Positions 15,501 through 25,047 of a stretch of 64,000 nucleotides of DNA are shown in pieces. Location of the stretch: NCBI RefSeq assembly GCF_014137975.1, contig NZ_JACGWZ010000005.1:372001-436000 (forward strand), in the 5' to 3' direction. The position numbers and the translations under genes were made by a program. Below the pieces are notes generated by a model. That model was not told where the DNA came from, did not search any database, and was given only the letters and a program-made list of their open reading frames with translations. This DNA comes from Halosaccharopolyspora lacisalsi. Lineage in GTDB: Bacteria; Actinomycetota; Actinomycetes; Mycobacteriales; Pseudonocardiaceae. The number at the start of each line of letters is the position of its first letter. The first letter of the stretch is position 1.

Positions 15501-16660
15501 CGGTCGACTCCCGCCAGATCGAGCAGGCAACGCATCCGGGACACCGCGAGCTCGGGCTCGGCCAGCAGCCCGGCCGTGTCGGCCAGCCGGAACGCCTCGG
15601 CGAGGTGCACCACGCTGCGCCCGCTTTGCAGCCCGCCGACCATGGTGAATCCGGGCTGGTGCCCGTTCAGCCAGGCCAGCAGGGCGATTCCCGTCTTGTA
15701 GTAGTAGGTCGGAGCGGCGAACAGGTGCTTGGCCAGGGGCACCGTCGGTTCCAGGATCGCGTCGTAGGTCGCTTCGTCGCCCTTGTCGAGGGCGTGCAGC
15801 GCGGCGGACGCGGCCGGAGCGATCGCGGCGAACACGCCGAGCAGGGCGTCGCTGGAGGCTCCCGACTCGCCCTTGATCAGCCGGGGGTAGTCGAAGTCGT
15901 CACCGGTGTAGAGCCGGATCCCGGCGGGCAGTGCGGCGCGCAACCGGATCTCGTGCTCGGCGTCCAGCAGGGAGACCTTGATCCCGTCGATCTTGGATGC
16001 GTGCTCGTGCAGCAGTGTCAGCAGCGAATCGGTGGCCGTCGCGATGTCCTCCGATCCCCAGTACCCGCGCAGGGCCGGATCGAACATCGGGCCGAGCCAG
16101 TGCAGGATGACCGGGCCGTCGACCTGGGCGAGCAGCCGCCCGTAGACCTCGTGATAGTCCTCGGGGCCGCGGGCGAGCGCGGCGAGTTGCCGGCTGGCCA
16201 TCAGGATCACCTGCGCTCCCGCGTCCTGGACGGCCTGCACCTGTTCCGCGTAGCCGGACACCACGCCGTCCAGACTCGTCACGTCGGCCGGCAGGTGGTC
16301 GGTGCCCGCCCCGGCGGCGATGCGGCCGCCGACGGCCGCGGCCTCGGCGGCGCTGCGCCGGACGAGTTCCTGCGTGGCCGCCCAGTCCAGGCCCATACCG
16401 CGCTGTGCGGTGTCCATGGCCTCGGCGACCCCGAGACCGTGGGACCACAGGTGTCGCCGGAAGGCCAGCGTCGTCGGCCAGTCCACCTGCGCCGGTGCTC
16501 CGGGCGCGTTGGCGCCGAGGGGGTCGGCGACGACGTGTGCCGCCGCGTAGGCGACGCGGGTCCGGGGCGGATCGACGGGGTGGGGCCATTCGACGGGGTC
16601 GCGCAGGTGGTGCGTCCTGGTCGATCCGTCGGCGTTGGGAAGCCGGATGGTGGGGTCCAC
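15497..16660 (-). CDS. DUF993 (dihydrodipicolinate-synthase-like) family protein
   Basis: A protein of about 387 residues in the DUF993 family, a TIM-barrel group related to DapA-type lyases (PAQVDWPTTLAFRRHLWSHGLGVAEAMDTAQRGM in its first third, then VILHWLGPMFDPALRGYWG and YTGDDFDYPRLIKG, where the Lys may be a Schiff-base residue). In other actinomycetes the family sits beside a sugar isomerase and an oxidoreductase of unknown pathway. The frame is open to an ATG at 16711, but the palindrome GGAAACCGCTTTCC lies inside codons 7-11 of that version. A GTG at 16660 preceded by GAGG leaves the operator in the leader and matches the usual N terminus (IRLPNADG). Confidence 0.8.
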   Translation of the reverse strand: MDPTIRLPNADGSTRTHHLRDPVEWPHPVDPPRTRVAYAAAHVVADPLGANAPGAPAQVDWPTTLAFRRHLWSHGLGVAEAMDTAQRGMGLDWAATQELVRRSAAEAAAVGGRIAAGAGTDHLPADVTSLDGVVSGYAEQVQAVQDAGAQVILMASRQLAALARGPEDYHEVYGRLLAQVDGPVILHWLGPMFDPALRGYWGSEDIATATDSLLTLLHEHASKIDGIKVSLLDAEHEIRLRAALPAGIRLYTGDDFDYPRLIKGESGASSDALLGVFAAIAPAASAALHALDKGDEATYDAILEPTVPLAKHLFAAPTYYYKTGIALLAWLNGHQPGFTMVGGLQSGRSVVHLAEAFRLADTAGLLAEPELAVSRMRCLLDLAGVDR

Positions 16661-16678
16661 GATCACCTCGGTGGAGTT

Positions 16679-16692
16679 GGAAACCGCTTTCC
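16679..16692. promoter_or_regulatory. LacI-type operator for the DUF993 operon
   Basis: GGAAACCGCTTTCC is a CG-centred near-perfect palindrome (GGAAA/TTTCC arms) 19 bp upstream of the proposed GTG start of the DUF993 gene. Its closest relative in the window is at 16747-16760. Confidence 0.7.
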
Positions 16693-16746
16693 AGGGAGCG
16701 TAGAGGCGCATGGCTGTTCACCGCAAGGTGCTGTCGCGAGCATGGC

Positions 16747-16760
16747 GGAAAGAGCTTTCC
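16747..16760. promoter_or_regulatory. LacI-type operator, autoregulatory site
   Basis: GGAAAGAGCTTTCC has GGAAA/TTTCC arms like the site at 16679 and lies 48 bp upstream of the LacI start at 16808. The two sites are 68 bp apart centre to centre, which would allow looping between the divergent promoters. Confidence 0.7.
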
Positions 16761-16807
16761 CGGTCTTGGGAGTACCATCGGACGGCATCGAGCGAGGGGG
16801 TCGGCGA

Positions 16808-18300
<1,493 letters not shown>

Positions 18301-18316
18301 GCGGGCCGGTCGTACT

Positions 18317-18359
18317 CGGCGTCGTCCCGCGAGCCGTCGTGGCCCGCGGGACGACGCCG
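18317..18359. terminator. terminator hairpin
   Basis: CGGCGTCGTCCCGCG (18317-18331) pairs perfectly over 15 bp with CGCGGGACGACGCCG (18345-18359). It sits between the end of the GH1 remnant and the end of the convergent sugar-dehydrogenase pseudogene. Confidence 0.75.
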
Positions 18360-18380
18360 ATCACCGACCGGCGGGTCACC

Positions 18381-19394
18381 TCAGCGCGATGCTCCCGCCT
18401 CGGCGGTGGTGAAGGAGACCCGGTGCAGCCTGCCGGGCAGGTCGTTGACCACGTAGAGCTCTCCGGACTCGTCGGCGCCGAAGGCCGTCACCTGAGTCGG
18501 CAGCGTTCCGATCTCGGTGGTGCGGTGGCCCTCCCCGTCCTCGGCGGGTCGCACACCCCACACGGTTCCCGAGCAGTAGTCGTTCGCCAGGTAGGCGCCC
18601 CGGCCAGCTCGGAGTGGCGCTGTCCACGGTAGACACGTCCCCCGATGACCGCGCAGCCGTCGATGGGCGTGCGGTAGGACAGGACCGGGTCGACGTGGTC
18701 GGCGTCGGGGTCGCAACGGCTCGCGTCGAACACCTCGGGGCCTTCGCGGCACGACCAGCCGAAGCTCCGGCCACCCGCGCCGGCGAGGACGTGGTTGATC
18801 TCCTCGTGGGAACCCCGACCGACGTCGGCGATCCACAGGGAACCGTTCGCGGGGTCGAACGAGAACTTCCAGGGATTGCGCAGACCGGAGCTCCAGATCT
18901 CGGAGCGCGCTCCCTGTGCGTCGGTGAACGGGTTGGACTCCGGGGCGCAGTACGGACGGTCGCCGCACCGCCCGCCGACATCGATCCGGATGACCTTGCC
19001 GAACAGGGTGCTCAGGTCCTGACCGCTGCGCAACGGGTCTCCCGCACCACCGCCGTCGCCGAGACCGAGGGAGAGGTGGCGAACCCCAGGTTCCCGCCGT
19101 TGTGGTCGGTGAACTCGCCGTGCGGCTGTCGGAGCAGCACCTCCTCGGAAGCGGTCGCGCCCGGACCGAGCGTGAAGCGGGACAGTGCCACGGTCCCGTC
19201 GGGCAGGCTCGTGTAAGTGACGTAGACCGCGTGATCGGTGGCGAACTCGGGGAGGGGACGACGTCCGGCAACCCCTGTTCGTTCCCGGCGTTGGTGACTC
19301 GATCGCCGATGTCGAGCAGCGGGCGCGCGGCCAGCCCGAGCAGGGTGAGCCCGACGGCGACGACCAGCGCTCCGAGCCGTTTTCGCGGTGGCAT
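18381..19394 (-). pseudogene. PQQ-dependent sugar dehydrogenase, disrupted by several frameshifts
   Basis: The N-terminal frame gives MPPRKRLGALVVAVGLTLLG and DRVTNAGNEQGLPDVV. A second frame continues EFATDHAVYVTYTSLPDGTV and HGEFTDHNGGNLGF. A third gives TLFGKVIRIDVGG, SEIWSSGLRNPWKFSFDP, GSLWIADVGRGSHEEINHV and FGWSCREGPEVF. The first frame resumes with AYLANDYCSGTVWGVRP to the stop. The order is that of soluble glucose/sorbosone dehydrogenases (GSDH beta-propeller). Frame changes occur near 19228, 19080 and 18610, and about 100 residues expected before EFATDH appear shortened. Three separate breaks make true inactivation more likely than sequencing error. Confidence 0.8.
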
Positions 19395-19419
19395 GTCGAC
19401 TCCTTTCCGGCGGTCGGTG

Positions 19420-20194
19420 TCAGCTGACGTTCAGCGCGAAGTCGTCGGTGGCCAGGCCCGCGCCGCCGATCCACGGCTCGAAGCCAGCCTGAACGCTGGT
19501 CAGGTACCAGTTCTCACCGACGGAACCCCGCCGGACGGCGTCCTCGCTGAACGCGGCGAGGTCGAGGTCGTCGACGTCGTCGGTGGGCTGCACCCGGACG
19601 TAGCTGATCACGTTCCAACCGGTGTCGCCGGTCCAGACCTCCCACCGCGCTCCGTCGATGGTCACCGTGGCCACGGGAGAGCCGATCGGTTGGACGTCGC
19701 CCCGGTGGTCCAGCCAGATCATCAGTTCGGCCGCGTTCTGCGCGGGCTGCTGCGGATCGGGATCGAACCACAGGTCGTAGGCGACGTTGTAGGTGCCCTG
19801 CTGCGGAGTCGTGGTGGACCAGTCGCTGGTCACGGTTCCCATGTCGGCGACGGAAAGCGGTAGGTCGTCACCGGTGGTGCAGTTCTGGTAGTGGCAACCC
19901 GCGTAGATCGACGGGTATCCGGCCGGAGCTCCGTTGGTCGCCTTGTCGTGTTCGGCGGTGGTCACGGTGAAGGAGGTGCCGGACACGTCGATGCACTGTT
20001 CGGTCCGAGCTCCCCAGCGGTTGTTCTGCACGATGCATCCGCCGTCCTGCACCGCCGTCGAGGCGTACTCGCCGCACAGGGTTTCGGCCGCGGGTTGTGC
20101 CGAGGCGAGGGACGGGGGCGGTCGAGGTCAGCGTCAGGACGGGCACGGCCAGCAGCGTCGCGGCCAGCCGGCGTCCACGGTGCTTGTCGAGCAT
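19420..20194 (-). pseudogene. secreted GH12 endoglucanase, frameshifted in the signal region
   Basis: The enzyme part is complete: GYPSIYAGCHYQNCTTGDDL, VTSDWSTTTPQQGTYNVAYD, the nucleophile Glu in AAELMIWL and the acid/base Glu in VQAGFEPWIGGAGLA. GH12 enzymes hydrolyse beta-1,4-glucan. The signal peptide (MLDKHRGRRLAATLLAVPVL, RBS AGGAAAGG) lies in another frame. Removing one base from the G5 run at 20114-20118 would restore TAPSLASAQPAAETLCGEY, a sensible cleavage region. As written no secreted product can be made. The cause may be decay, slippage-based switching or a consensus error. Confidence 0.8.
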
Positions 20195-20915
20195 GGGAAT
20201 GCACGTCCTTTCCTGGATTCCTGCGGGGAGCCGGTCCGTGCGGCCGGGCCACGGGTGGACCGCACGAACCGGCTCCGGTGCGGGACGGTGCTGCGGAACA
20301 ACCCCGTCCCGCGTCGAGGACCGCGCGCGGGCGGCGCCAGAACTGGGAGCGTGTCTCGGCCACCTTCGTGCACTGCGGACGTGGCCGGCTCCCGCGAAGG
20401 GGCGGTCCCTCGGGCGGTCCGCTCCGCGCATGGTCGCCGGTGCGTGTCCGGTGCTGTCCCGCGAGCTCTTCCCGGACGCCGAGGGGTCGCGTGGTCCTGG
20501 TGAGTCGTGTTCGGAAGCGCTCCCAGAGCAGGATAGCGTGCATTCGAGTGAATCGGTTCCGCAGCTTGATCACGAACCGCATCGGGTGTCGGAACGGTCG
20601 TTTCCGGTCGCCGCGTTCCGGTGGCTGTCGGGATCCGTGTTTTCCCGCGAACGCCGAGAATCGTTCGGGCATTCGGACCGATCGACATCGTCGAACGTAT
20701 TCGATTGTTGACACCACTCGATCGGTGTCTCAGTATACTCGGCGCGTCGGTTGGTCGGCGCGAACCGCGAACGGCCGGATGGTTTCCGTGTCGACATTCT
20801 TTTCGCCGTCCGTTCCGCACGGGGTGGAGAGTTCGAATGCGCTGAATAGCCCGGAGGCGGGCGAGCGTGCTCACGATTCGCGGTGAATCATCCCCGAAAC
20901 GAATACGGAGTGGAC
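20195..20915. other. 720-bp intergenic region between the GH12 and beta-helix genes
   Basis: No convincing coding sequence was found on either strand; the long frames here are unstructured Arg/Pro/Ala shadows. The DNA becomes less GC-rich toward 20.5-20.9 kb, as expected for promoters. TTGACA at 20708-20713 is followed by a TATACT-like element at 20734-20739, with spacing of 20 bp, longer than ideal. An imperfect CebR-like box is at 20512-20525. Confidence 0.6.
20512..20525. promoter_or_regulatory. candidate CebR-type operator
   Basis: CGGAAGCGCTCCCA matches 12 of 14 bases of TGGGAGCGCTCCCA, the operator of the cellobiose-responsive repressor CebR in streptomycetes. It lies about 320 bp upstream of the GH12 start on the minus strand. 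The distance is long, and no cebR gene is in the window. Confidence 0.4.
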
Positions 20916-22100
20916 ATGCGAAGTGGAATGGCCGCCCTCGGCGGGCGCCGACGGCCGGTGCTGGCAGCGGCCGTGCTGGCCGCGCTGGCATTGTGCGTCC
21001 CCGCCTCGGGAGCAACGGCCGCGACAACCGAATCCGCCGCCCCGCAGGAGTGCGGCAGCGGCTCTTACCAGGCTTCGGCGTACCGGACCGACGACGGTTC
21101 CTGGGAGGCGAGCAACGGCGACAGCGTCGTCTACAGTGGCGCGAACATGCGCGCGGCGATACAGGCGGCCGTGGACAGTCTCACCCAGGGGCGCACTCAG
21201 AAGGAGCGAGCCGTCGTCTGGAATTCGGGCACCATGAGCGCCAGTCGGTCGGTGGACCTGCCCAGCTACACCGTGCTCGACGTCTGCGGCACGATCGACG
21301 TGACCGGGTCGGTATCCGCGGGCAACGCGGCCGTGCGCGGCAGACACGCGTCCCACGTCGAGGTACAGCACCTCACCGTCACCGGCGCGCCGTACTTCGG
21401 CGTCTTCTTCCGGAACGGCTCCGACGTCCACCTGGGAGACATCGAACTGCGGCTCTCCGGTGGCCTGGGCATCCGGATCGACAACCACGCCGACCGAGGC
21501 GAGCCCACGAGGAACGTGCGGATCGACTCGGTCCACGTCGAGGGCGCCGGTAGCCACGGAGTGGAGACCTACGGCGTGGACGGCCTGGAGATAGGGACCG
21601 TCGTGGCGAAGGACGTCGCGCATTCGGGCGTGCTGCTCAATGACACCGTCAACGCCACGGTGGGCGCGGTGGACGCCACCAACGTCGGCACGGGAACCGG
21701 CTACGCCGCGTTCCGGATGGCCAACCGCAACGGCCGGATCGACGGCGGCTACCCGGTCAACATCCACGTCGGTGAGGTGGTCGCGCGCGGTGGTGGTCGC
21801 GGAGTGTTCTGCGTTTCCGAAAGCGGCGGCGCGGTGATCGAGCGGGTGGACATCGCCGATACCGGCAACAACGCCATTCTGGTCGAGAACTGCTACAACG
21901 TCGAAATCGCCTCCGGGGGAGGCAGCGTCGCGGGCCCGGGAAGCATTCGGGTCGCGGCTCGTTCCGATTTCCCGAACACCAGGGACGTGACCGTGCACAA
22001 CCTCACGGTCACCGACTCGGCGATCGTCGAGCGGCCGTGTGGTGACAACGTCACCTTCACCGACAACGAGCTGGTCAACACGACGCGCGACGTGTGCTAG
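20916..22100 (+). CDS. secreted right-handed parallel beta-helix protein
   Basis: A 394-residue exported protein. The signal peptide (MRSGMAALGGRRRPVLAAAV to GATA) is followed by repeated short beta-strand turns with Asn/Asp/Gly/Val pattern (VRGRHASHVEVQHLTVTGAP, SHGVETYGVDGLEIGTVVAK, NNAILVENCYNVEIA), the signature of pectate-lyase/polygalacturonase-type solenoids. No clear GH28 catalytic NTD/DD/H/RIK set or PL1/PL9 motif was found, so enzymatic activity is not established. The start at 20916 follows CGGAGTG. Pectin or another plant polysaccharide is a reasonable target given the region. Confidence 0.75.
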   Translation: MRSGMAALGGRRRPVLAAAVLAALALCVPASGATAATTESAAPQECGSGSYQASAYRTDDGSWEASNGDSVVYSGANMRAAIQAAVDSLTQGRTQKERAVVWNSGTMSASRSVDLPSYTVLDVCGTIDVTGSVSAGNAAVRGRHASHVEVQHLTVTGAPYFGVFFRNGSDVHLGDIELRLSGGLGIRIDNHADRGEPTRNVRIDSVHVEGAGSHGVETYGVDGLEIGTVVAKDVAHSGVLLNDTVNATVGAVDATNVGTGTGYAAFRMANRNGRIDGGYPVNIHVGEVVARGGGRGVFCVSESGGAVIERVDIADTGNNAILVENCYNVEIASGGGSVAGPGSIRVAARSDFPNTRDVTVHNLTVTDSAIVERPCGDNVTFTDNELVNTTRDVC

Positions 22101-22200
22101 GACGCGCTCGGGGGCGCTGTTCGGATGCCGGGTCACTCCCGCTCGAATCCGAGGGACGCGTGCCCGGTCGTCGTCCAGCCGTGTCTCCAGCGGCTCGATT

Positions 22201-22250
22201 AGTGGAACGCGTCGTTTTGGTGGTCACACCACCACAACGACGCGTTCACC
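22201..22250. repeat. palindromic repeat copy B
   Basis: Arms GGAACGCGTCGTTTTGGTGG (left, to 22223) and CCACCACAACGACGCGTTCA with terminal CC (22229-22250) surround the loop TCACA. The innermost GGTGG/CCACC pair is changed on both sides relative to copies A and E. It lies between the beta-helix gene and the convergent DUF397 remnant, whose TGA stop is inside the right arm (22246-22248). Confidence 0.8.
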
Positions 22251-22449
22251 GGTCGAGGGAGCCGCGCCTGGCGGTGGCCAGGAAGGCGTTCCAGGTGGCC
22301 GGGCTGAACACCAGGACGTCGCCGTCGGGGTCCTTCGAGTCCCGCGCGGCCACACCCCCGATCGGGGAGGCCACCTCGACGCAGGGGCCCTGGTCGGCGC
22401 TGTGACTGCTCTTGCGCCAAGCCGGTTTCGTCCGTAAGTCCTCGGTCGT
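22246..22449 (-). pseudogene. DUF397 protein gene lacking a standard start codon
   Basis: The frame TEDLRTKPAWRKSSHSADQG continues PCVEVASPIGGVAARDSKDP and DVLVFSPATWNAFLATAR, a complete DUF397 protein as usually found beside XRE/DUF5753 regulators. There is no ATG, GTG or TTG at the expected place. AAGGAG is followed 5 bp later by ACG ACC GAG where homologues have ATG, suggesting an ATG-to-ACG change. The partner regulator upstream is also broken, so the whole pair is probably dead. Confidence 0.65.
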
Positions 22450-22459
22450 GGGTACTCCT

Positions 22460-23232
22460 TCGCGACAGTTCGGATCACGCTAATCGATTCGTCTGGAGGT
22501 AGTGCCAGTGCGCAGAGGTGTTCGAAAGCCACGTTGTGACTCTCGATCGCGTGCGCTTCTTCGAGATGGAGAGCTCCGGACCTGTATTCCAGGTAAACCA
22601 CTCCTGGATCACGGTCCCGCGGAAAGCCCAGCATGGTGAAGGGACCGGTCATGCCGGGGTGGGCGCCTCTGTCGGAGGGAATCACTTGAATGGTGACCTC
22701 CGGTAGTTTACTCATCGTGAGCGGATGGACGAGTTGGTCGCACATCACCTCCCGACCGTCCACGACACGGCGTAAAGCTGCTTCGTCGAGCACTACCCAC
22801 AGGTGCAGGGGCGCGTCGCTGCGGGATGGTGCTTCCTGTCTTCCCCAACGAACTTCTACATGTTGGTCGATTTGCTCTTGTGCTCGCTCTGCGGTTCCGC
22901 GTTGGGCTACTGCTTGCGCGTAATCGCGTGTCTGAAGCAGTCCTGGCACGAGCTGAGCTTCGTAGGTGCGGATTTGCGAAGCGCCCTGTTCGAGGCCGAC
23001 GAAAAGGGAGGACCAGTCGGGAGGGCGTCGGAGTCGTAGCTTTCCCACCAGCCCTTCCGGCAGGATTCCCCGGCCGCTTCGAGGTAGGTCGGTCAGCGCT
23101 CCTCCGGTACCCGGTGGAGCGAAAGCAGCACTTCTTCCAGGTCTCGCAGCACGACGGGTCGTTCGGCGGTCTCGATGTAGGAGACCTTGGCGGTGGTGCA
23201 GCGCAGCGCCTTGGCAACGACGCGTTCACCCT
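22460..23232 (-). pseudogene. XRE-family regulator with DUF5753 domain, truncated and frameshifted
   Basis: The DUF5753 part is intact in one frame (PDWSSLFVGLEQGASQIRTY, EAQLVPGLLQTRDYAQAVAQ, HPGMTGPFTMLGFP). Upstream, other frames carry YLEAAGESCRKGWWESYDSD and the second half of the helix-turn-helix (TTAKVSYIETAERPVVLRDL), giving two frame breaks near 23105 and 23030. The first 20 or so residues of the HTH are replaced at about 23218 by sequence matching the right arm of the palindromic repeat. No functional protein is expected. Confidence 0.8.
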
Positions 23233-23240
23233 TCGGGAGC
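23214..23240. repeat. half copy of the palindromic repeat at a gene breakpoint
   Basis: CAACGACGCGTTCACC (23215-23230) matches the right arm of copies B and E, followed by CTTCGGG as in the flank of copy D, but there is no left arm. It lies exactly where homology of the XRE pseudogene begins to fail. Confidence 0.6.
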
Positions 23241-23292
23241 CGCGATGTCGTGTCCGCTCGAATTCGGTTGCGGGATCGGGATACTGGTCAGC

Positions 23293-24480
23293 ATGGAGCA
23301 GATCAGCAAGCGGCTGTGGAACTGGGCGTCGATCGTCGACGACGAGACCCGGCAGCAGGCGGAGATGACGGCGAGCATGCCGTTCGTGTACCCGCACCTG
23401 GCCCTCATGCCGGACGCGCACCTGGGCAAGGGATCCACCGTCGGTTCGGTCATCCCCACCCTGCGGGCGATCATTCCCGCCGCCGTCGGCGTCGACATCG
23501 GATGCGGCATGATCGCGGTGCGCACCCAGTTCGACAAGGCCAAGCTGACGCGGCGCGCCGGCAAGGGTCGTCGTGGGTTGGGCGCTCTGCGCGAGTCGAT
23601 CGAGCACGCGGTCCCGCTGTCGGCGGGCAAGTACAACCGCGAGCTGACCGATACGGCGGTCAAGCGCTGCGAGGAGCTCTTTGCCAAGGCGACCGAGGAC
23701 GGGTTCGACCCGGCCGAGTACGCGGGCAACTGGAAGCACCAGCTCGGCACCCTCGGCTCCGGCAACCACTTCATCGAGGTCACCGCCGACGAGCAGGACC
23801 GGGTGTGGCTGTTCCTGCACTCCGGCTCTCGCGGGGTGGGCAACAAGATCGCCCAGCACCACATCAAGGTGGCCCAGCAGCTGTGCGAGAAGTGGTGGAT
23901 CCCGCTGCCGAACAAGGATCTGTCCTATCTCGTCGAGGACACCGACGAGTTCTGGTGCTACATCCGCCAGCTGCGGTGGGCGCAGCACTTCGCGCTGCTC
24001 AACCGCGAGGAGATGATGGACCGCGTGGTCGACTGCCTGTCGGAGTGGGCCGGGACGGACGTGATCGAGCAGGAGCGGATCAACTGCCATCACAACTTCA
24101 CCGAGCGGGAGAAGCACTGGGGCAGGCAGGTGTGGGTCTCGCGCAAGGGCGCGATCGAGGCGAGCGAGGGTAAGCCCGGCCTGATCCCGGGCAGCATGGG
24201 CACCGCCTCCTACGTGGTGGAGGGCAAGGGCAACAAGCCGTCGCTGAACTCCTCTCCGCACGGTGCCGGCCGCAACCACTCGCGGTCGGCGGCGCGGAAG
24301 AAGTTCACCCACGAGCAGTTGCGGAAGGCGATGGCCGGTATCGAGTTTCGCGACACCGAGGCGTTCCTCGACGAGATTCCCGCCGCGTACAAGGACATCG
24401 ACCAGGTGATGACCGACGCGTCCGACCTGGTGGAGGTACGGCACGTGCTGCACCAGCTGGTCAACGTCAAGGGCGATTGA
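23293..24480 (+). CDS. rtcB: RNA-splicing ligase RtcB
   Basis: A 395-residue RtcB ligase, which joins RNA 2',3'-cyclic phosphate or 3'-phosphate ends to 5'-OH ends using GTP and Mn2+. The metal and guanylate motifs are all present: LMPDAHLGKG, VGVDIGCGM, GSGNHFIEV, LFLHSGSRGVG, INCHHNF, PGSMGTASYVV and NSSPHGAGR, whose His (about residue 322) is the guanylylated nucleophile. The length matches the shorter bacterial RtcB forms rather than the 480-residue archaeal type. The ATG at 23293 is the first residue of the conserved protein. No rtcA, rtcR or archease gene is adjacent. The upstream neighbour is the broken XRE gene. Confidence 0.93.
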   Translation: MEQISKRLWNWASIVDDETRQQAEMTASMPFVYPHLALMPDAHLGKGSTVGSVIPTLRAIIPAAVGVDIGCGMIAVRTQFDKAKLTRRAGKGRRGLGALRESIEHAVPLSAGKYNRELTDTAVKRCEELFAKATEDGFDPAEYAGNWKHQLGTLGSGNHFIEVTADEQDRVWLFLHSGSRGVGNKIAQHHIKVAQQLCEKWWIPLPNKDLSYLVEDTDEFWCYIRQLRWAQHFALLNREEMMDRVVDCLSEWAGTDVIEQERINCHHNFTEREKHWGRQVWVSRKGAIEASEGKPGLIPGSMGTASYVVEGKGNKPSLNSSPHGAGRNHSRSAARKKFTHEQLRKAMAGIEFRDTEAFLDEIPAAYKDIDQVMTDASDLVEVRHVLHQLVNVKGD

Positions 24481-24530
24481 GCGAGCGCCCGTCGAGCCGC
24501 CGGACCAAGATGCGAGATCGTTCGCCCGAA

Positions 24531-24556
24531 ACGCCTCCGGCGGGTCCCGGAGGCGT
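24531..24556. terminator. bidirectional terminator hairpin
   Basis: ACGCCTCCGG and CCGGAGGCGT form a perfect 10-bp stem with a 6-nt loop between rtcB and the convergent GNAT gene. Confidence 0.7.
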
Positions 24557-24558
24557 CG

Positions 24559-25047
24559 TCACTTCAGTCGCTGGAACATGACGTGGAGACCGACGAGTCC
24601 GTGCTCGGCGTGGTCGAAAGCTTCCGGGACGGTGGTCAGGATCCGGAAGCCCAGCGACTGCCACAGGTGCACCGCGGACTCGTTGGTCTCCACGACCGCG
24701 TTGAACTGGATGCCGTGGTAGCCCGCCGCGCGGGCCCATTCGAGCAGGTCGTTGCCGAGAGCCCGACCGACACCCCGGCTCTGCTGGTGCGGGTCGACCA
24801 TGAAACTGCCGGTGGCGATGTGGGACCCCCGCCCGGGACGGTTCGGTCCCATCGTCGCCGACCCCAGCACCGCGTCACCGTCGACGGCCACCACGGTCCG
24901 GCCCGGAGGTCGTTTCATCCAGTACCCGCGCGCTTCCTCCGACGAGAGGTTCTCCGGATAGGCGTAGGTCCGGCCGCCGGCCACGATCTCGGAGAAGAAC
25001 GGGTAAATGCGGGGCCAGTCCTGCTCAGCAGCTTCCCGAATCAGCAC
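24559..25047 (-). CDS. GNAT-family N-acetyltransferase
   Basis: A 162-residue acetyltransferase with the N-terminal REAAEQDWPRIYPFF, the acetyl-CoA pyrophosphate-loop motif QQSRGVGRALGNDLL, and a C-terminal ESAVHLWQSLGFRI. This layout is that of the phosphinothricin-type/PAT GNAT group; the substrate is unknown. The GTG at 25047 gives the standard N terminus (VLIREA); 25083 is an alternative. It overlaps the end of the SIS-domain gene by 23 bp on the same strand, so the two are probably co-translated. Confidence 0.85.
   Translation of the reverse strand: MLIREAAEQDWPRIYPFFSEIVAGGRTYAYPENLSSEEARGYWMKRPPGRTVVAVDGDAVLGSATMGPNRPGRGSHIATGSFMVDPHQQSRGVGRALGNDLLEWARAAGYHGIQFNAVVETNESAVHLWQSLGFRILTTVPEAFDHAEHGLVGLHVMFQRLK

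Noticed and set aside
14574-16400. Long plus-strand frames across the isomerase/DUF993 genes
   Set aside because: Shadows of the coupled minus-strand genes; they lack RBS and motifs.
18614-19863. Plus-strand frames across the sugar dehydrogenase pseudogene and GH12
   Set aside because: They look like shadows; the minus-strand frames carry the recognisable domains, although disrupted.
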